The translations under genes and the position numbers were made by a program. Below, in pieces: positions 16,917 to 28,316 of a stretch of DNA of 64,000 nt. The stretch's first letter is position 1, and each line of letters begins with the position of its first letter. A model generated the notes under the pieces. It ran no database searches. It was not told where the DNA came from and saw only the letters and a list, made by a program, of their open reading frames with translations. This stretch comes from DATARH01 sp035534855 (lineage in GTDB: Bacteria > Pseudomonadota > Alphaproteobacteria > ATCC43930 > CGMCC-115725), in the NCBI GenBank assembly GCA_035534855.1, contig DATLRD010000028.1, positions 15,503-79,502 on the forward strand, read 5' to 3'.

Positions 16917-17816
16917 CTAGCTGAGTCGCCCCTCGGCCACCTTGCGCAGCAGGAAATCGCGGAAAACGCTGATTCTTTTAGATGTCCGCAACTCTTCCGG
17001 ATAGACGAAATACGCCTCGTTGGGCGGCCCGGCGATTTCCGGCAGGACCCGTACCAGGCCGCTGTGCTCGCTGGCGACAAAATCCGGCAGCGCAGCGATG
17101 CCGAGCCCGCTCATCACCGCGCGCAGCATGCCGTAGGTGTTGTTGACGCTGAGAATCGGGCGGCGGTCCTGGCCGGGTTTGGCGCCCACCTCATTCAGCC
17201 AGTTGACCCCGGGCACCGGCGGGCGCGCGTCTTCGCCGTAGACGATGATGCGATGCTGGTCGAGGTCTTCCGGGCGCTGCGGCTCGCCGTATTTCTTGAG
17301 GTATTCGGTCGAGCCGTAGACATGGACCTGCACGCTGACCAGGTGGCGCTGGATCAGGTCGGGCTGGCGCGGCGGCGACATGCGAATCGCCACATCGGCC
17401 TCGCGCATCGACAGGTCGAGCTCGGAATCGTCGACCACCAGGCTGACCTGGATTTCCGGATAAAGGTCGAGGAATTCGCGGATTCGCGGGGTCAGCCATA
17501 CCGAGCCGAAGGCGACCGTCGTGGTGATCTTGAGCGGGCCCTTGGGCCGGTCCTTCGATTCGGAAATCAGCCCTTCGGCCATCGCCAGCTTGGCAAACAC
17601 CTCGCGGGCGGTGCGGAACAGCAATTCGCCTTGCTCGGTCAGGATAAGGCCGCGCGCGTGGCGGTGGAACAGCGGCACGCTGACGCTTTCCTCGAGCGCG
17701 CTGATCTGCCGGCTGACCGCGGATTGGCTGAGGTTCAGCGCCTCGCCGGCGTGGGTGAAGCTGCCGGCTTCGGCGACGGCGTGAAAAACTCGTAACTTGT
17801 CCCAGTCCATCGCCAT
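16917..17816 (-). CDS. LysR family transcriptional regulator
   Basis: The 299-residue product has the LysR winged helix-turn-helix at residues 4-63 (LRVFHAVAEAGSFTHAGEALNLSQSAVSRQI is its core), then a periplasmic-binding-protein-like effector domain with LKITTTVAFGSVWLTPRI and SGLGIAALPDF. It is the last gene of a minus-strand series and starts 42 bases after the trxB stop. A LysR gene after trxB is a recurrent alphaproteobacterial arrangement. The effector and targets are not known. Confidence 0.9.
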   Translation of the reverse strand: MAMDWDKLRVFHAVAEAGSFTHAGEALNLSQSAVSRQISALEESVSVPLFHRHARGLILTEQGELLFRTAREVFAKLAMAEGLISESKDRPKGPLKITTTVAFGSVWLTPRIREFLDLYPEIQVSLVVDDSELDLSMREADVAIRMSPPRQPDLIQRHLVSVQVHVYGSTEYLKKYGEPQRPEDLDQHRIIVYGEDARPPVPGVNWLNEVGAKPGQDRRPILSVNNTYGMLRAVMSGLGIAALPDFVASEHSGLVRVLPEIAGPPNEAYFVYPEELRTSKRISVFRDFLLRKVAEGRLS

Positions 17817-17857
17817 TTTGATCGTCCCGCCCTAGCCGCTGCGTCGGCGTCCGCCCT

Positions 17858-18835
17858 CTATTGGGCCGCCCGCATCGTGGCGACGTCTTCCTGCTCGGCT
17901 AAAAACTTCTCCGCCTCCAGCGCCGCCATGCAGCCCATTCCGGCCGCGGTGACCGCCTGGCGAAACACCTTGTCCTTAACATCGCCGGCGGCGAACACGC
18001 CGCGGATGTTGGTCGCGGTCGAATCCGGCCGGGTCAGCACATAGCCCTCGGCATCGAGGTTGAGCTGCCCGGCGACGAGTTCGGTGACCGGGGTGTGGCC
18101 GATCGCGACAAACACCCCGTCGCACGCGAAATCGCTGACCGCGCCGGTCTGCACGTTGCGCAGGCGCACGCCGGTGACGCTGGGCGGCTCGGGCACGCCG
18201 AGGATGTCGTCGACGACGCTGTCCCAGATCACCTCGATCTTCGGGTTGCGAAACAGCCGGTCCTGCAGAATCTTCTCGGCGCGCAGCGCGTTGCGGCGGT
18301 GGATCAGTGTCACCTTGCGGGCGTGGTTGGTCAGATAGATCGACTCTTCGACCGCAGTGTTGCCGCCGCCGACCACCACCACGTCCTTGTCGCGAAAGAA
18401 GAACCCGTCGCAGGTCGCGCACGCCGACAGACCGAATCCGCGATAGGTGGCTTCGCTCGGCAGGCCGAGCCACCGCGCCTGGGCGCCAGTGGCGAGGATC
18501 ACGCTGTCGCCGATGTAGCGCTCGCCTGAATCGCCGGTCGCGACAAACGGCCGGCGCGACAGGTCGAGCTTGGTGACGAGGTCGAGAATCACCTGCGTCC
18601 CGACATGCTCGGCTTGGGCCTGCATCTGCTCCATCAGCCAGGGGCCCTGGATGATCTCGGCAAAGCCGGGGTAGTTCTCGACATCGGTGGTAATCGTCAG
18701 CTGGCCGCCCGGTTGCAGCCCAGTGACAAGGATCGGCTGCAGGTTAGCGCGCGCGGCATAGACCGCGGCGGTAAACCCGGCCGGCCCCGCGCCGACGATC
18801 AGAACCTTGCTGTGACGCTCGAGCATCGCTGACAT
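17858..18835 (-). CDS. trxB: Thioredoxin-disulfide reductase
   Basis: This enzyme reduces thioredoxin with NADPH through FAD. The 325-residue product has the N-terminal FAD motif VLIVGAGPAGFTAAVYAARA (11-30), the redox-active Cys139-x-x-Cys142 in SACATCDG, the NADPH motif VVVVGGGNTAVEES and the C-terminal FAD motif GVFAAGDVKD. Length and order match the low-Mr TrxB family. The start at 18835 (MSAMLERHSK) was chosen because the reading frame upstream of it is the shadow of the neighbouring gene; the Met at 18826 is an alternative. Confidence 0.93.
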   Translation of the reverse strand: MSAMLERHSKVLIVGAGPAGFTAAVYAARANLQPILVTGLQPGGQLTITTDVENYPGFAEIIQGPWLMEQMQAQAEHVGTQVILDLVTKLDLSRRPFVATGDSGERYIGDSVILATGAQARWLGLPSEATYRGFGLSACATCDGFFFRDKDVVVVGGGNTAVEESIYLTNHARKVTLIHRRNALRAEKILQDRLFRNPKIEVIWDSVVDDILGVPEPPSVTGVRLRNVQTGAVSDFACDGVFVAIGHTPVTELVAGQLNLDAEGYVLTRPDSTATNIRGVFAAGDVKDKVFRQAVTAAGMGCMAALEAEKFLAEQEDVATMRAAQ

Positions 18836-18894
18836 CGCATCGATTGGACAGCCTACTATACCATTCTCGGACGAAAAGCGATGTGTCGGCCTTG

Positions 18895-20805
18895 CTAGAA
18901 GCCGAACATGTGGTCGAGGCTGAACCGGCCGCCCGGACCGATCAGCCCGTGATAGCCGAACAGGCGGCAGGTCGCGTCGCGAACCACAGCATAGGCGCCG
19001 GCCCCGGCGCGGGCGCACGCCGCCTTGTCGAACAACGCGTGATAGCGCCACAGGTGCGAGCCCGAGCATGGAATCGCCAGCGCCCGGCGCGCGACCTCCG
19101 CGCCGCGCGAATCGTGCAGCGTGATCTCGGTCGTGCTGTGCCGATGCCATGGCGTCGAGGCCGGGTAGATCAGGTGGCACAGCGTGTCGTAGGGCGCCTC
19201 GCCGAGCCGCAGGAACAGCCGCGTGGTCAGGCCGGGTGGTGGGCCGGAGTAGGATTGCGGCTCGCCGCGGTAGACCAGCGCGGTGTTGAACACATGCGCG
19301 CCAAAGCTGGTTTCGGCGGCATGCCCGGCGCGGCGATGGCGATAGCGGAACAGCGCGTGCAGCCAGCCGTCGCCGTTGCCGCCCTCGGCGAAGTCGTAGA
19401 CCAGCTCGACATGGCCGTAGCCCTCGCCGAGCCCACCGGCGAGCGCGCCGAGCTCGAGGCAGGTGGCATGGCTGCGCGGCAGGCAGCCGAACCGGTGCCG
19501 GGCGATCTCGTTGCCGGCGGGGTCGTAGACCAGCGCCGCGAGCGGCAGATCGGTCTGCGCCGTCGACATCGGCGTCGGCAGCAACTCGCTGTCCCATTCG
19601 CTGCGCGGCAGGATCGGCGCCGGCAGCAGATAGCCCTTGCCCAGCGTGTTGCCGAGCCGCGGCAATTGCGGGTCCGACTTCAGGTCGCCACGTTCGACGT
19701 TGACGTGGGCGAGGCGGCGGTGATCGGCGCCGATCACCTCATAGCGCGGGCGCACGACATGCTTGCCGGCGCGCAATTCGATCTGCCGCGGCCACGCCAG
19801 CCCGGGCAGCAGGCTCGCGGCGTCAACCGCGACGCTGGCAAACGGCCCGATCGGCCGGTCGATCGCGGTGACCGCCTCTTCGCCCATCGGCGTCAGGCCG
19901 ATCGCTCCGGCGGGAACCGGGCTCGGGTGGCTGTTCTGAATCCACACGACGACACGCTCGCCCGGCGCCGGCGCCGGCAGCCCGGCATAGCGGTCGGCCG
20001 GCCAGGCATTGGCGTCGTGAGTGCACGACAGCGCACGATCGGCCTCGCCCGGGGCGTCGCCAAACACGTCGAGCGCGTATTTGACGACATCATGCCCGGC
20101 GGCCCCGACGATGTGAATGAACAGCTGCCCGGCAAATTCCGGCAGCGCAAAGCGGGCGCGCACCTCGCGGCTGTCGATCGTGATCGCGCCGCCGTCGGCG
20201 CCGCATTCGAGCGACCATTCGGCGATCGCGGTTCCGGCTGCGTCAAACAGCGTCAGCCAGCAGACGACCGCGCCGGCGCCGTAGCGCGCCCAGTAGTTCG
20301 CCGTCACCAGCCGGGTATGGACCCCGTCACCGTCGCGGAACAGCGCGAAATTGGTCGCGAAATTGAGCGGGTCGAGATAGCGCTGCGGATTGGTCAGCCG
20401 CTCTGCCGGGAGGCGCAGCCGATCGAGCGAGACGATTCGCGCGCCCGGCGGCAGGCAGGGCCGCATCTGGCTCAGCAGGCGCTCGCCGTCGAACGCGGCG
20501 ATAAAGACGGTTCGCGCGGCAGACCGGGAAAGCTCGGTCAGCGGCAGCGCGGCGTGCTCCAGAACGCGGTCGCCGATCCGCGCCACATCCCGCACATAGA
20601 CCGCGGCGGCGTCGCTTTCGCCGAGGTCGAAAATCTGCGCGAAACCGTCGAGCGCGCCGATCGGGTCGACGATTGCCGCACCGCCTTCGCGGCGCAGCTC
20701 GTCGACCAGCCCGCGCCCGCTGGCGGCGGCGTGCGGGTGGGTCAGCGCCTTGTACAGCGTGTTGCCGCCGCGGACGTTGTCGAAGGTCTCGATGCGCAGG
20801 GCCAT
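18895..20805 (-). CDS. Large hypothetical protein (636 aa)
   Basis: I do not recognise this family. The 636-residue product has no signal peptide or membrane segment and is evenly rich in beta-prone stretches, with several HxxN/HxH pairs such as WIQNSHPSPVP and PWHRHSTTEITLHDSRG. The latter part reads like repeated beta-sandwich units (LPLAALVYDPAGNEIARH, then FNTALVYRGEPQSYSG). It lies ten bases after the stop of the tandem-PAP2 gene and 60 bases before trxB, so it is probably co-transcribed with ELM1-like and PAP2 genes, which hints at an envelope or lipid connection. That is inference from context only. Confidence 0.6.
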   Translation of the reverse strand: MALRIETFDNVRGGNTLYKALTHPHAAASGRGLVDELRREGGAAIVDPIGALDGFAQIFDLGESDAAAVYVRDVARIGDRVLEHAALPLTELSRSAARTVFIAAFDGERLLSQMRPCLPPGARIVSLDRLRLPAERLTNPQRYLDPLNFATNFALFRDGDGVHTRLVTANYWARYGAGAVVCWLTLFDAAGTAIAEWSLECGADGGAITIDSREVRARFALPEFAGQLFIHIVGAAGHDVVKYALDVFGDAPGEADRALSCTHDANAWPADRYAGLPAPAPGERVVVWIQNSHPSPVPAGAIGLTPMGEEAVTAIDRPIGPFASVAVDAASLLPGLAWPRQIELRAGKHVVRPRYEVIGADHRRLAHVNVERGDLKSDPQLPRLGNTLGKGYLLPAPILPRSEWDSELLPTPMSTAQTDLPLAALVYDPAGNEIARHRFGCLPRSHATCLELGALAGGLGEGYGHVELVYDFAEGGNGDGWLHALFRYRHRRAGHAAETSFGAHVFNTALVYRGEPQSYSGPPPGLTTRLFLRLGEAPYDTLCHLIYPASTPWHRHSTTEITLHDSRGAEVARRALAIPCSGSHLWRYHALFDKAACARAGAGAYAVVRDATCRLFGYHGLIGPGGRFSLDHMFGF

Positions 20806-20815
20806 GACCGCGATC

Positions 20816-22219
20816 TTACACGGCCCGCGCGCTTCTGCCGCCTAGCGCGAACCCGTGCCGCGCGAACATCGCGGCGAGCAGGCGCGTCGTCACGATCGCG
20901 ATCGTCGCGCCCATCACCGTGTCGCTCAGGTAATGCGCGCCGGTGATGATACGGCTGGCGATGACCAGCAGCGCCACTGCCACATAGAACAGCACGTGCC
21001 GCGGCCACAGAACCCACAGCGCCACGGCCAGCGCGGTGGCCGTTGTGGCGTGGCCCGACGGAAACGACCAGCGGTCGGCCTGCCAGCCGAGCCAGCCGAA
21101 ATCATAGGTGCCGCTGGCAAACAGCAGTTTCGGCCGGGCCCGGCCGAAGATCACCTTGAGCAGATCGACGGTCAGCCCGGAGACAGCGATTGCCGCGAAC
21201 AGAAAGGCCGGCGCCGCGGCCGCCTCGCGCATCGCCCCGGCATGGGGCTGCAAGCGCGGAAAGCCGCCGCCCCAGCGCAGCGCCGCAAAAGAAAGGCCGA
21301 ACAGGATGAGGTAGGGGTAGCCGAGGCCGAGCCGGCCAGCCAGGTCAAAAAATGGCCGCAGCCGCCCATCGGTCGCGTGCAGGTACAGCGCGAACGGCCG
21401 GTCGACCCACAGGATGCATACCGCCTCGATCGCCGCGACTGCTACGAGCCATATGACGATCCGCCCGTTGGGCCGCTCGTAGAGGCGGCGCAGGCCTTGT
21501 GCGGTGGCTAACAGGGCGGCGCCGGCCGCGCGGTAGAAACGCAGGGCGCGGGGCCGGCCCAGCCCGTCATGCACCACGATCCAGCGGTGCAGCAGCCAGC
21601 TCACCGCGATGACCAGGAACCCGGCATAGACGACATCGGACAGGAAATGATGGCCGGCGGCGATGCGGGCGAGGCTGACCACCGCTCCGAAGCCGACCGC
21701 CGCGGCGATGCCGAGGCGCCGCCGCCGCCCTTCGGGCAGCAGGAAGGCAAAGCCGACCAGCGAAAAGGCGAGCGCCGCATGGCCCGAGACAAACGAGCAG
21801 TTCTTCGGGCACTGGTCGGCGATCAGCGGCGCCGCGGTGAAGGTGCGGGTGCCGCCGAACTGTTCGACCTGGTACGGCCGCGCCCGGCCCCAATGGTCCT
21901 TGAGCACGGTGTTGACGAGGAGCCCGGGTCCGAGCGCCGTCGCCAGCGCGATAAAGGCGAGCGCCCGCCCGTCGAGCCGCCACAGCGGCCGGCCGGTCAG
22001 CATCAGCCACGCCGTGCCGATGACGACGAGCGCGATGATACCGCCGGTCATCCACGGGATCGAGTGCTGCACGATCAGCAGCGGCCGGGTCGAGGCCAGA
22101 AAAAACCGGCTGTGCGGATCGTAAAACACCCCGCTGGCCGCGAGGTCGATCCCCGGCACCAGCCAGAACAGCAGCCCGATAAGCAGAAACGCGCCGCAGA
22201 ACAGCGCCGGCGCCCTCAC
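20816..22219 (-). CDS. Tandem PAP2-domain membrane phosphatase
   Basis: One 467-residue polypeptide carries two full PAP2 phosphatase domains. The first has KDHWGRARP (107-115), FVSGH (ending 147) and R185..H191xxxD195. The second has KVIFGRARP (355-363), PSGH (387-390) and R423..H429xxxD433. Hydrophobic segments at ~8-24, 58-76, 85-104, 150-162, 172-184, 197-210, 257-272, 302-314, 336-352, 392-404 and 408-422 suggest an integral inner-membrane protein. PAP2 enzymes remove phosphate from lipids such as phosphatidic acid, undecaprenyl diphosphate or lipid A. The GTG start overlaps the stop of the ELM1-like gene (GTGA); upstream in-frame sequence is the shadow of that gene. Confidence 0.85.
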   Translation of the reverse strand: MRAPALFCGAFLLIGLLFWLVPGIDLAASGVFYDPHSRFFLASTRPLLIVQHSIPWMTGGIIALVVIGTAWLMLTGRPLWRLDGRALAFIALATALGPGLLVNTVLKDHWGRARPYQVEQFGGTRTFTAAPLIADQCPKNCSFVSGHAALAFSLVGFAFLLPEGRRRRLGIAAAVGFGAVVSLARIAAGHHFLSDVVYAGFLVIAVSWLLHRWIVVHDGLGRPRALRFYRAAGAALLATAQGLRRLYERPNGRIVIWLVAVAAIEAVCILWVDRPFALYLHATDGRLRPFFDLAGRLGLGYPYLILFGLSFAALRWGGGFPRLQPHAGAMREAAAAPAFLFAAIAVSGLTVDLLKVIFGRARPKLLFASGTYDFGWLGWQADRWSFPSGHATTATALAVALWVLWPRHVLFYVAVALLVIASRIITGAHYLSDTVMGATIAIVTTRLLAAMFARHGFALGGRSARAV

Positions 22220-23241
22220 GGCGGTGCCAGCGCTGCTCGCCGCGCCGCGACCAGCGCGCGCACCGCGGCGCCGGCCCGGCTCGTGTCGTCGGGCGGCGCG
22301 TAGGACCATGTGTCGAGCGTGCCGGCAAACGGCCGGGTTACGCCGGCGGCGCGCATCGCCGCGTGAAACCGGGCAAATTTGGCGTCGCCGCCGTCCAGCT
22401 CGATGATGTGCACCGGCTTGCCGGTGGCCGCCGCCTCGCTGACCATCGACACCGAGTCGGCGGTCACCAGCAGGTGATCCGCGACCGCGAGATAGGCGTA
22501 ATACGGGTTGTCGCCGGTATTGTCCCAGATCTCTCCCGGCAGCGCGCCGAGCCGCGCGCGCAGTGCGGCGAGTCCGGCCTCCCCGGTACGCCGCGACGCG
22601 GTCGCGACGACCGAGCCGCCGGCCGCGCCCACCGCGGCGGCGATGCGGTCGGCGATGTTGCCGAGTCGCGCGAGGTCGAGCCGGTAGGCGCGGTTGGGGC
22701 CGCCGATCAGCACGCCGACGATCGGCCGCTTCAGGGTTTCGAGCCGCGGGAAGCGGCGCCGCTCGGCGGCGAGCTTGTCCGGGGTCACCCGATGGATCGC
22801 GCCCAGCGTCACCGCGACGCGGCTGCCGCGCCAGCGGTCGTGCTCGGGCACGACCATCAGGTCGAATTCGTCGCGCCCGACCCGCGGGTCCTGGACCTGC
22901 ACCGCGACGCAGGCGCCGCGGCTGGCACGGTGGATCGCCAGCGCCGGCATCGCCGCGTTGCGGCCGCAGGCGATCACCAGATCCGGCCAGGGCGGGGCGA
23001 GCGGCCCGTCGCTTGTGGTGACCGCGGCAAGCGGCGCGCGCCACAATTGCGGCGGCAACCAAACCCAGGGCCGGTGCACCGCCAGCGCCTTCTCGACAAA
23101 CGGCAGGCCGGTCGCCTCGGCGAGGCCGAGCGCCTGGCTGGCCATCCCGGCCTTGCCGTCGTGCAGCACCCAGGCGACCGGTCGGCGTGGCACCGGCGCG
23201 GGCACGGCGTTTGGCGGTTCACGAAGCGACAGGGCGACCAT
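22216..23241 (-). CDS. ELM1/DUF1022 family protein (GT-B-like)
   Basis: The 341-residue product matches the bacterial relatives of plant mitochondrial fission protein ELM1: VAWVLHDGKAGMASQALGLAEATG at the N-terminus, DLVIACGRNAAMPALAI, VQVQDPRVGRDEFDLMVVPEHD, VGVLIGGPNRAY and TADSVSMVSEAAATGKPVHI. The last motif resembles the nucleotide-sugar site of GT-B glycosyltransferases. The biochemical role in bacteria is not established. It is the first gene of a minus-strand set with the tandem PAP2 gene (4-base overlap) and is divergent from the AsnC-type regulator gene. Confidence 0.8.
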   Translation of the reverse strand: MVALSLREPPNAVPAPVPRRPVAWVLHDGKAGMASQALGLAEATGLPFVEKALAVHRPWVWLPPQLWRAPLAAVTTSDGPLAPPWPDLVIACGRNAAMPALAIHRASRGACVAVQVQDPRVGRDEFDLMVVPEHDRWRGSRVAVTLGAIHRVTPDKLAAERRRFPRLETLKRPIVGVLIGGPNRAYRLDLARLGNIADRIAAAVGAAGGSVVATASRRTGEAGLAALRARLGALPGEIWDNTGDNPYYAYLAVADHLLVTADSVSMVSEAAATGKPVHIIELDGGDAKFARFHAAMRAAGVTRPFAGTLDTWSYAPPDDTSRAGAAVRALVAARRAALAPP

Positions 23242-23365
23242 GCGTCTCCTCTACGGGATGATGCGAAGGGCGGCAAGCATCCGTGCCGTCGCGCAATAAA
23301 ATTGCGCGACCGGGCCGGGCTTTCTATGATTGCGAGCGATTTTGCGGCGTTAGCGGGGGACGCCG

Positions 23366-23839
23366 ATGCGGCAGACCAGGCTCGACCGAATTGACCGCGA
23401 CATACTGCGCCATCTCCAGGACGATGGGCGCATGACCAATGTCGAGCTGGCGCAGCGCGTCGGCATCTCGGCGCCGCCCTGCCTGCGGCGGGTGCGCGCG
23501 CTCGAAGAGGCCGGGTATATCCGCGGCTACCATGCCGACCTGGCCGCCGAGCCGCTGGGGTTTGCGGTGACCGTGTTCGCCCAGGTCGGGCTCGCCAGCC
23601 AGGCGGAAAGCGACCTGCAGGCGTTCGAGCGGCTGGTCGCCGGCTGGCCCGAGGTGCGCGAGGCGCACATGCTGGCCGGCGAAACCGATTTCCTGTTGAA
23701 GATCGTCGCGACCGACTGGGACAGTTACCAGCGGTTCCTCAGCGCCAAACTGACCTCGGCACCCAATGTCAGCCATGTCAAATCGGCGCTGATGCTGCGT
23801 GTATCGAAAATCGTCCCCGGCGTTCCGCTGGGCGAATGA
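23366..23839 (+). CDS. Lrp/AsnC family transcriptional regulator
   Basis: The 157-residue product has an N-terminal AsnC-type helix-turn-helix (LDRIDRDILRHLQDDGRMTN, then RVGISAPPCLRRVRALEEAGYI) and a C-terminal RAM ligand-binding domain with VREAHMLAGETDFLLKI. The protein would respond to an amino acid, possibly leucine or another branched-chain acid. It is convergent with greA, with only eight bases between the stops, and divergent from the ELM1-like operon, which it may control. Confidence 0.9.
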   Translation: MRQTRLDRIDRDILRHLQDDGRMTNVELAQRVGISAPPCLRRVRALEEAGYIRGYHADLAAEPLGFAVTVFAQVGLASQAESDLQAFERLVAGWPEVREAHMLAGETDFLLKIVATDWDSYQRFLSAKLTSAPNVSHVKSALMLRVSKIVPGVPLGE

Positions 23840-23847
23840 CGGGTGCC

Positions 23848-24330
23848 TTACCCGAACAGGACGGTAACGACCTCGTAGGATTTGGCGCCGCGCGGGGTCG
23901 AGACCTCGACGCTGTCGCCCTGGACCTTGCCGATCAGTGCGCGGGCGAGCGGCGAGGTCACCGAAAGCCGGCCGCTTTTGATGTCGGCCTCGTCCTCGCC
24001 GACGATCTGAAAGGTCTGCTCTTCGTCGGTCTCCTCGTCGGCCAGGGTGACCTTGGCACCGAACTTGATCAGGGAGCCCGACAGTTTCGACGTGTCGATG
24101 ACATCGGCCCGCGCGATCTTGTCTTCGAGCTCCATCACCCGCCCTTCGATAAAGCTCTGGCGCTCTCGAGCGGCATGATATTCGGCGTTCTCTGACAGGT
24201 CGCCGTGGGTGCGCGCCTCGGCAATGGCGCGGATGATCGCCGGTCGATCGACGGATTTCAGGCGCTTCAGCTCGTCCTGGAGCCGATTGTACCCTTCCCC
24301 CGTCATCGGAATTCTGTTCATCGAATCCAT
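23848..24330 (-). CDS. greA: Transcription elongation factor GreA
   Basis: GreA rescues backtracked RNA polymerase by stimulating transcript cleavage. The 160-residue product starts MDSMNRIPMTGEGYNRLQDE and has the coiled-coil N-terminal domain with the acidic tip EARTHGDLSENAEYH, then the FKBP-like C-terminal domain (SPLARALIGKVQGDSVEVSTPRG). Typical GreA is 158 residues, so the Met at codon 4 (24321) may be the true start. The gene lies 30 bases after carB on the same strand. Confidence 0.95.
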   Translation of the reverse strand: MDSMNRIPMTGEGYNRLQDELKRLKSVDRPAIIRAIAEARTHGDLSENAEYHAARERQSFIEGRVMELEDKIARADVIDTSKLSGSLIKFGAKVTLADEETDEEQTFQIVGEDEADIKSGRLSVTSPLARALIGKVQGDSVEVSTPRGAKSYEVVTVLFG

Positions 24331-24360
24331 CGTACCCGCACTAATCGGAAACGGGGACGT

Positions 24361-27612
<3,252 letters not shown>

Positions 27613-27614
27613 TC

Positions 27615-27656
27615 CAACCCAAATTCGTCATGGCCCAACTCAAATTCGTCATGGCC
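27615..27656. repeat. 21-bp tandem repeat, two copies
   Basis: The unit CAACYCAAATTCGTCATGGCC occurs twice in direct tandem with a single difference. The second copy runs into palindrome R1. It is at the carB-side edge of the inserted segment. Confidence 0.85.
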
Positions 27657-27673
27657 GGGCTTGACCCGGCCAT
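27651..27673 (+). repeat. REP-like palindrome R1
   Basis: ATGGCCGGG and CCCGGCCAT form a perfect 9-bp stem around the loop CTTGA. It lies 48 bases before the GIY-YIG gene and is inverted relative to R2 on the other side of the gene. Confidence 0.9.
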
Positions 27674-27721
27674 CTTCGTTGCCGTTGCAAACCGCAACTC
27701 GGCGGACGAGGCTCGCCGACC

Positions 27722-28006
27722 ATGGGAGGCTGGGTCTATTTTATGACAAACCGCCGGGGCGGAGTCCTGTACGTCGGCGTAACCAGCAATCTTCCGAAGC
27801 GTGCCTGGGAGCACCGCGAAGGAGTCGTCGAGGGATTTACCCGACGGTACCGGCTGAAACAACTCGTCTACGCCGAGCATCATGCCGACATCCGAGATGC
27901 GATCCAGCGCGAGAAGAACATCAAGCATTGGCCGCGCGCCTGGAAAATCGAGCTGATTGAATCGCAAAATCCCAATTGGGCGGATCTCTACGACAGTCTG
28001 CTGTGA
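27722..28006 (+). CDS. Small GIY-YIG family nuclease in palindrome-flanked cassette
   Basis: The 94-residue product is a single GIY-YIG domain: VYF (5-7) and LYVG (17-20) stand for the two name motifs, then TSNLPKRAWEHREG with the conserved Arg27, and REKNIKHWPRAWKIELIE with the catalytic Glu64. It is the short UPF0213/YhbQ-like type without extra domains. Family members cut DNA, and many drive intron or gene mobility. It is embedded between carB and carA on the opposite strand, between inverted palindromes R1 and R2, within DNA bounded by a 44-bp duplication of the carB start. It is therefore probably an inserted cassette; mobility by the nuclease is inference. Confidence 0.85.
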   Translation: MGGWVYFMTNRRGGVLYVGVTSNLPKRAWEHREGVVEGFTRRYRLKQLVYAEHHADIRDAIQREKNIKHWPRAWKIELIESQNPNWADLYDSLL

Positions 28007-28015
28007 GTCGGGAAG

Positions 28016-28038
28016 ATGGCCGGGTCAAGCCCGGCCAT
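28016..28038 (-). repeat. REP-like palindrome R2
   Basis: Same 9-bp stem as R1 with loop TCAAG, the reverse complement of the R1 loop, so it lies in opposite orientation. It begins ten bases after the GIY-YIG stop. With R1 it brackets the gene. Confidence 0.9.
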
Positions 28039-28073
28039 GACGCAAAAAAGGCGGAGCGTTCTCCAATTTCGTC

Positions 28074-28096
28074 ATGCCCGGACTTGATCCGGGCAT
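28074..28096 (+). repeat. REP-like palindrome R3
   Basis: ATGCCCGGA-CTTGA-TCCGGGCAT is a perfect palindrome in R1 orientation with compensatory changes in the stem (GCCGGG to CCCGGA on one side, matched on the other). Paired changes point to selection for the hairpin or to a related family member. Confidence 0.9.
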
Positions 28097-28126
28097 CTCT
28101 GGACAAGCGGGCGTCGAGCGCCGGGG

Positions 28127-28149
28127 ATGGCCGGGTCAAGCCCGGCCAT
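28127..28149 (-). repeat. REP-like palindrome R4
   Basis: Identical stem and loop to R2, with matching flanks (GGCCATGACGC). R3 and R4 form a second inverted pair without a gene between them. It lies 15 bases before the second copy of the carB 44-bp repeat. Confidence 0.9.
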
Positions 28150-28163
28150 GACGCCCGAAGAAT

Positions 28164-28207
28164 GGCGCCGATGATCAGGATCGATTTGATGTCGGTGCGC
28201 TTAGGCA
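28164..28207. repeat. 44-bp direct repeat, copy 2 (orphan carB 5' end)
   Basis: This is an exact copy of the CarB N-terminal coding bases but followed by non-CarB sequence. On the minus strand it reads TTG then PKRTDIKSILIIGA. Its TTG may be the ancestral carB start, left behind on the carA side when the cassette inserted. Confidence 0.95.
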
Positions 28208-28215
28208 AGCTAGGT

Positions 28216-28296
28216 CCGCTCCCCGGCGGAAGCCGGGGCCCATGTTTCAGCCGCACGAGCACCGGACAAGTGGATCCCGGCTTTCGCCGGGAAACG
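28216..28296. repeat. Dispersed double-hairpin repeat, copy C
   Basis: The left palindrome CCCCGGCGGAAGCCGGGG and the right palindrome ATCCCGGCTTTCGCCGGGA match the layout of copies B and D. It lies in the carA-carB spacer next to the carA stop (28317). Confidence 0.65.
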
Positions 28297-28316
28297 CGTG
28301 GAGGGTCGCGGTCGCT

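Noticed and set aside
18836..19597. N-terminal extension of trxB to 19597
   Set aside because: The extra codons are the shadow of the 636-residue gene and TrxB would be 250 residues too long.
18844..20946. 700-codon plus-strand open frame
   Set aside because: Arg/Asp/His-rich composition without domains, antisense to the 636-residue gene; typical high-GC shadow.
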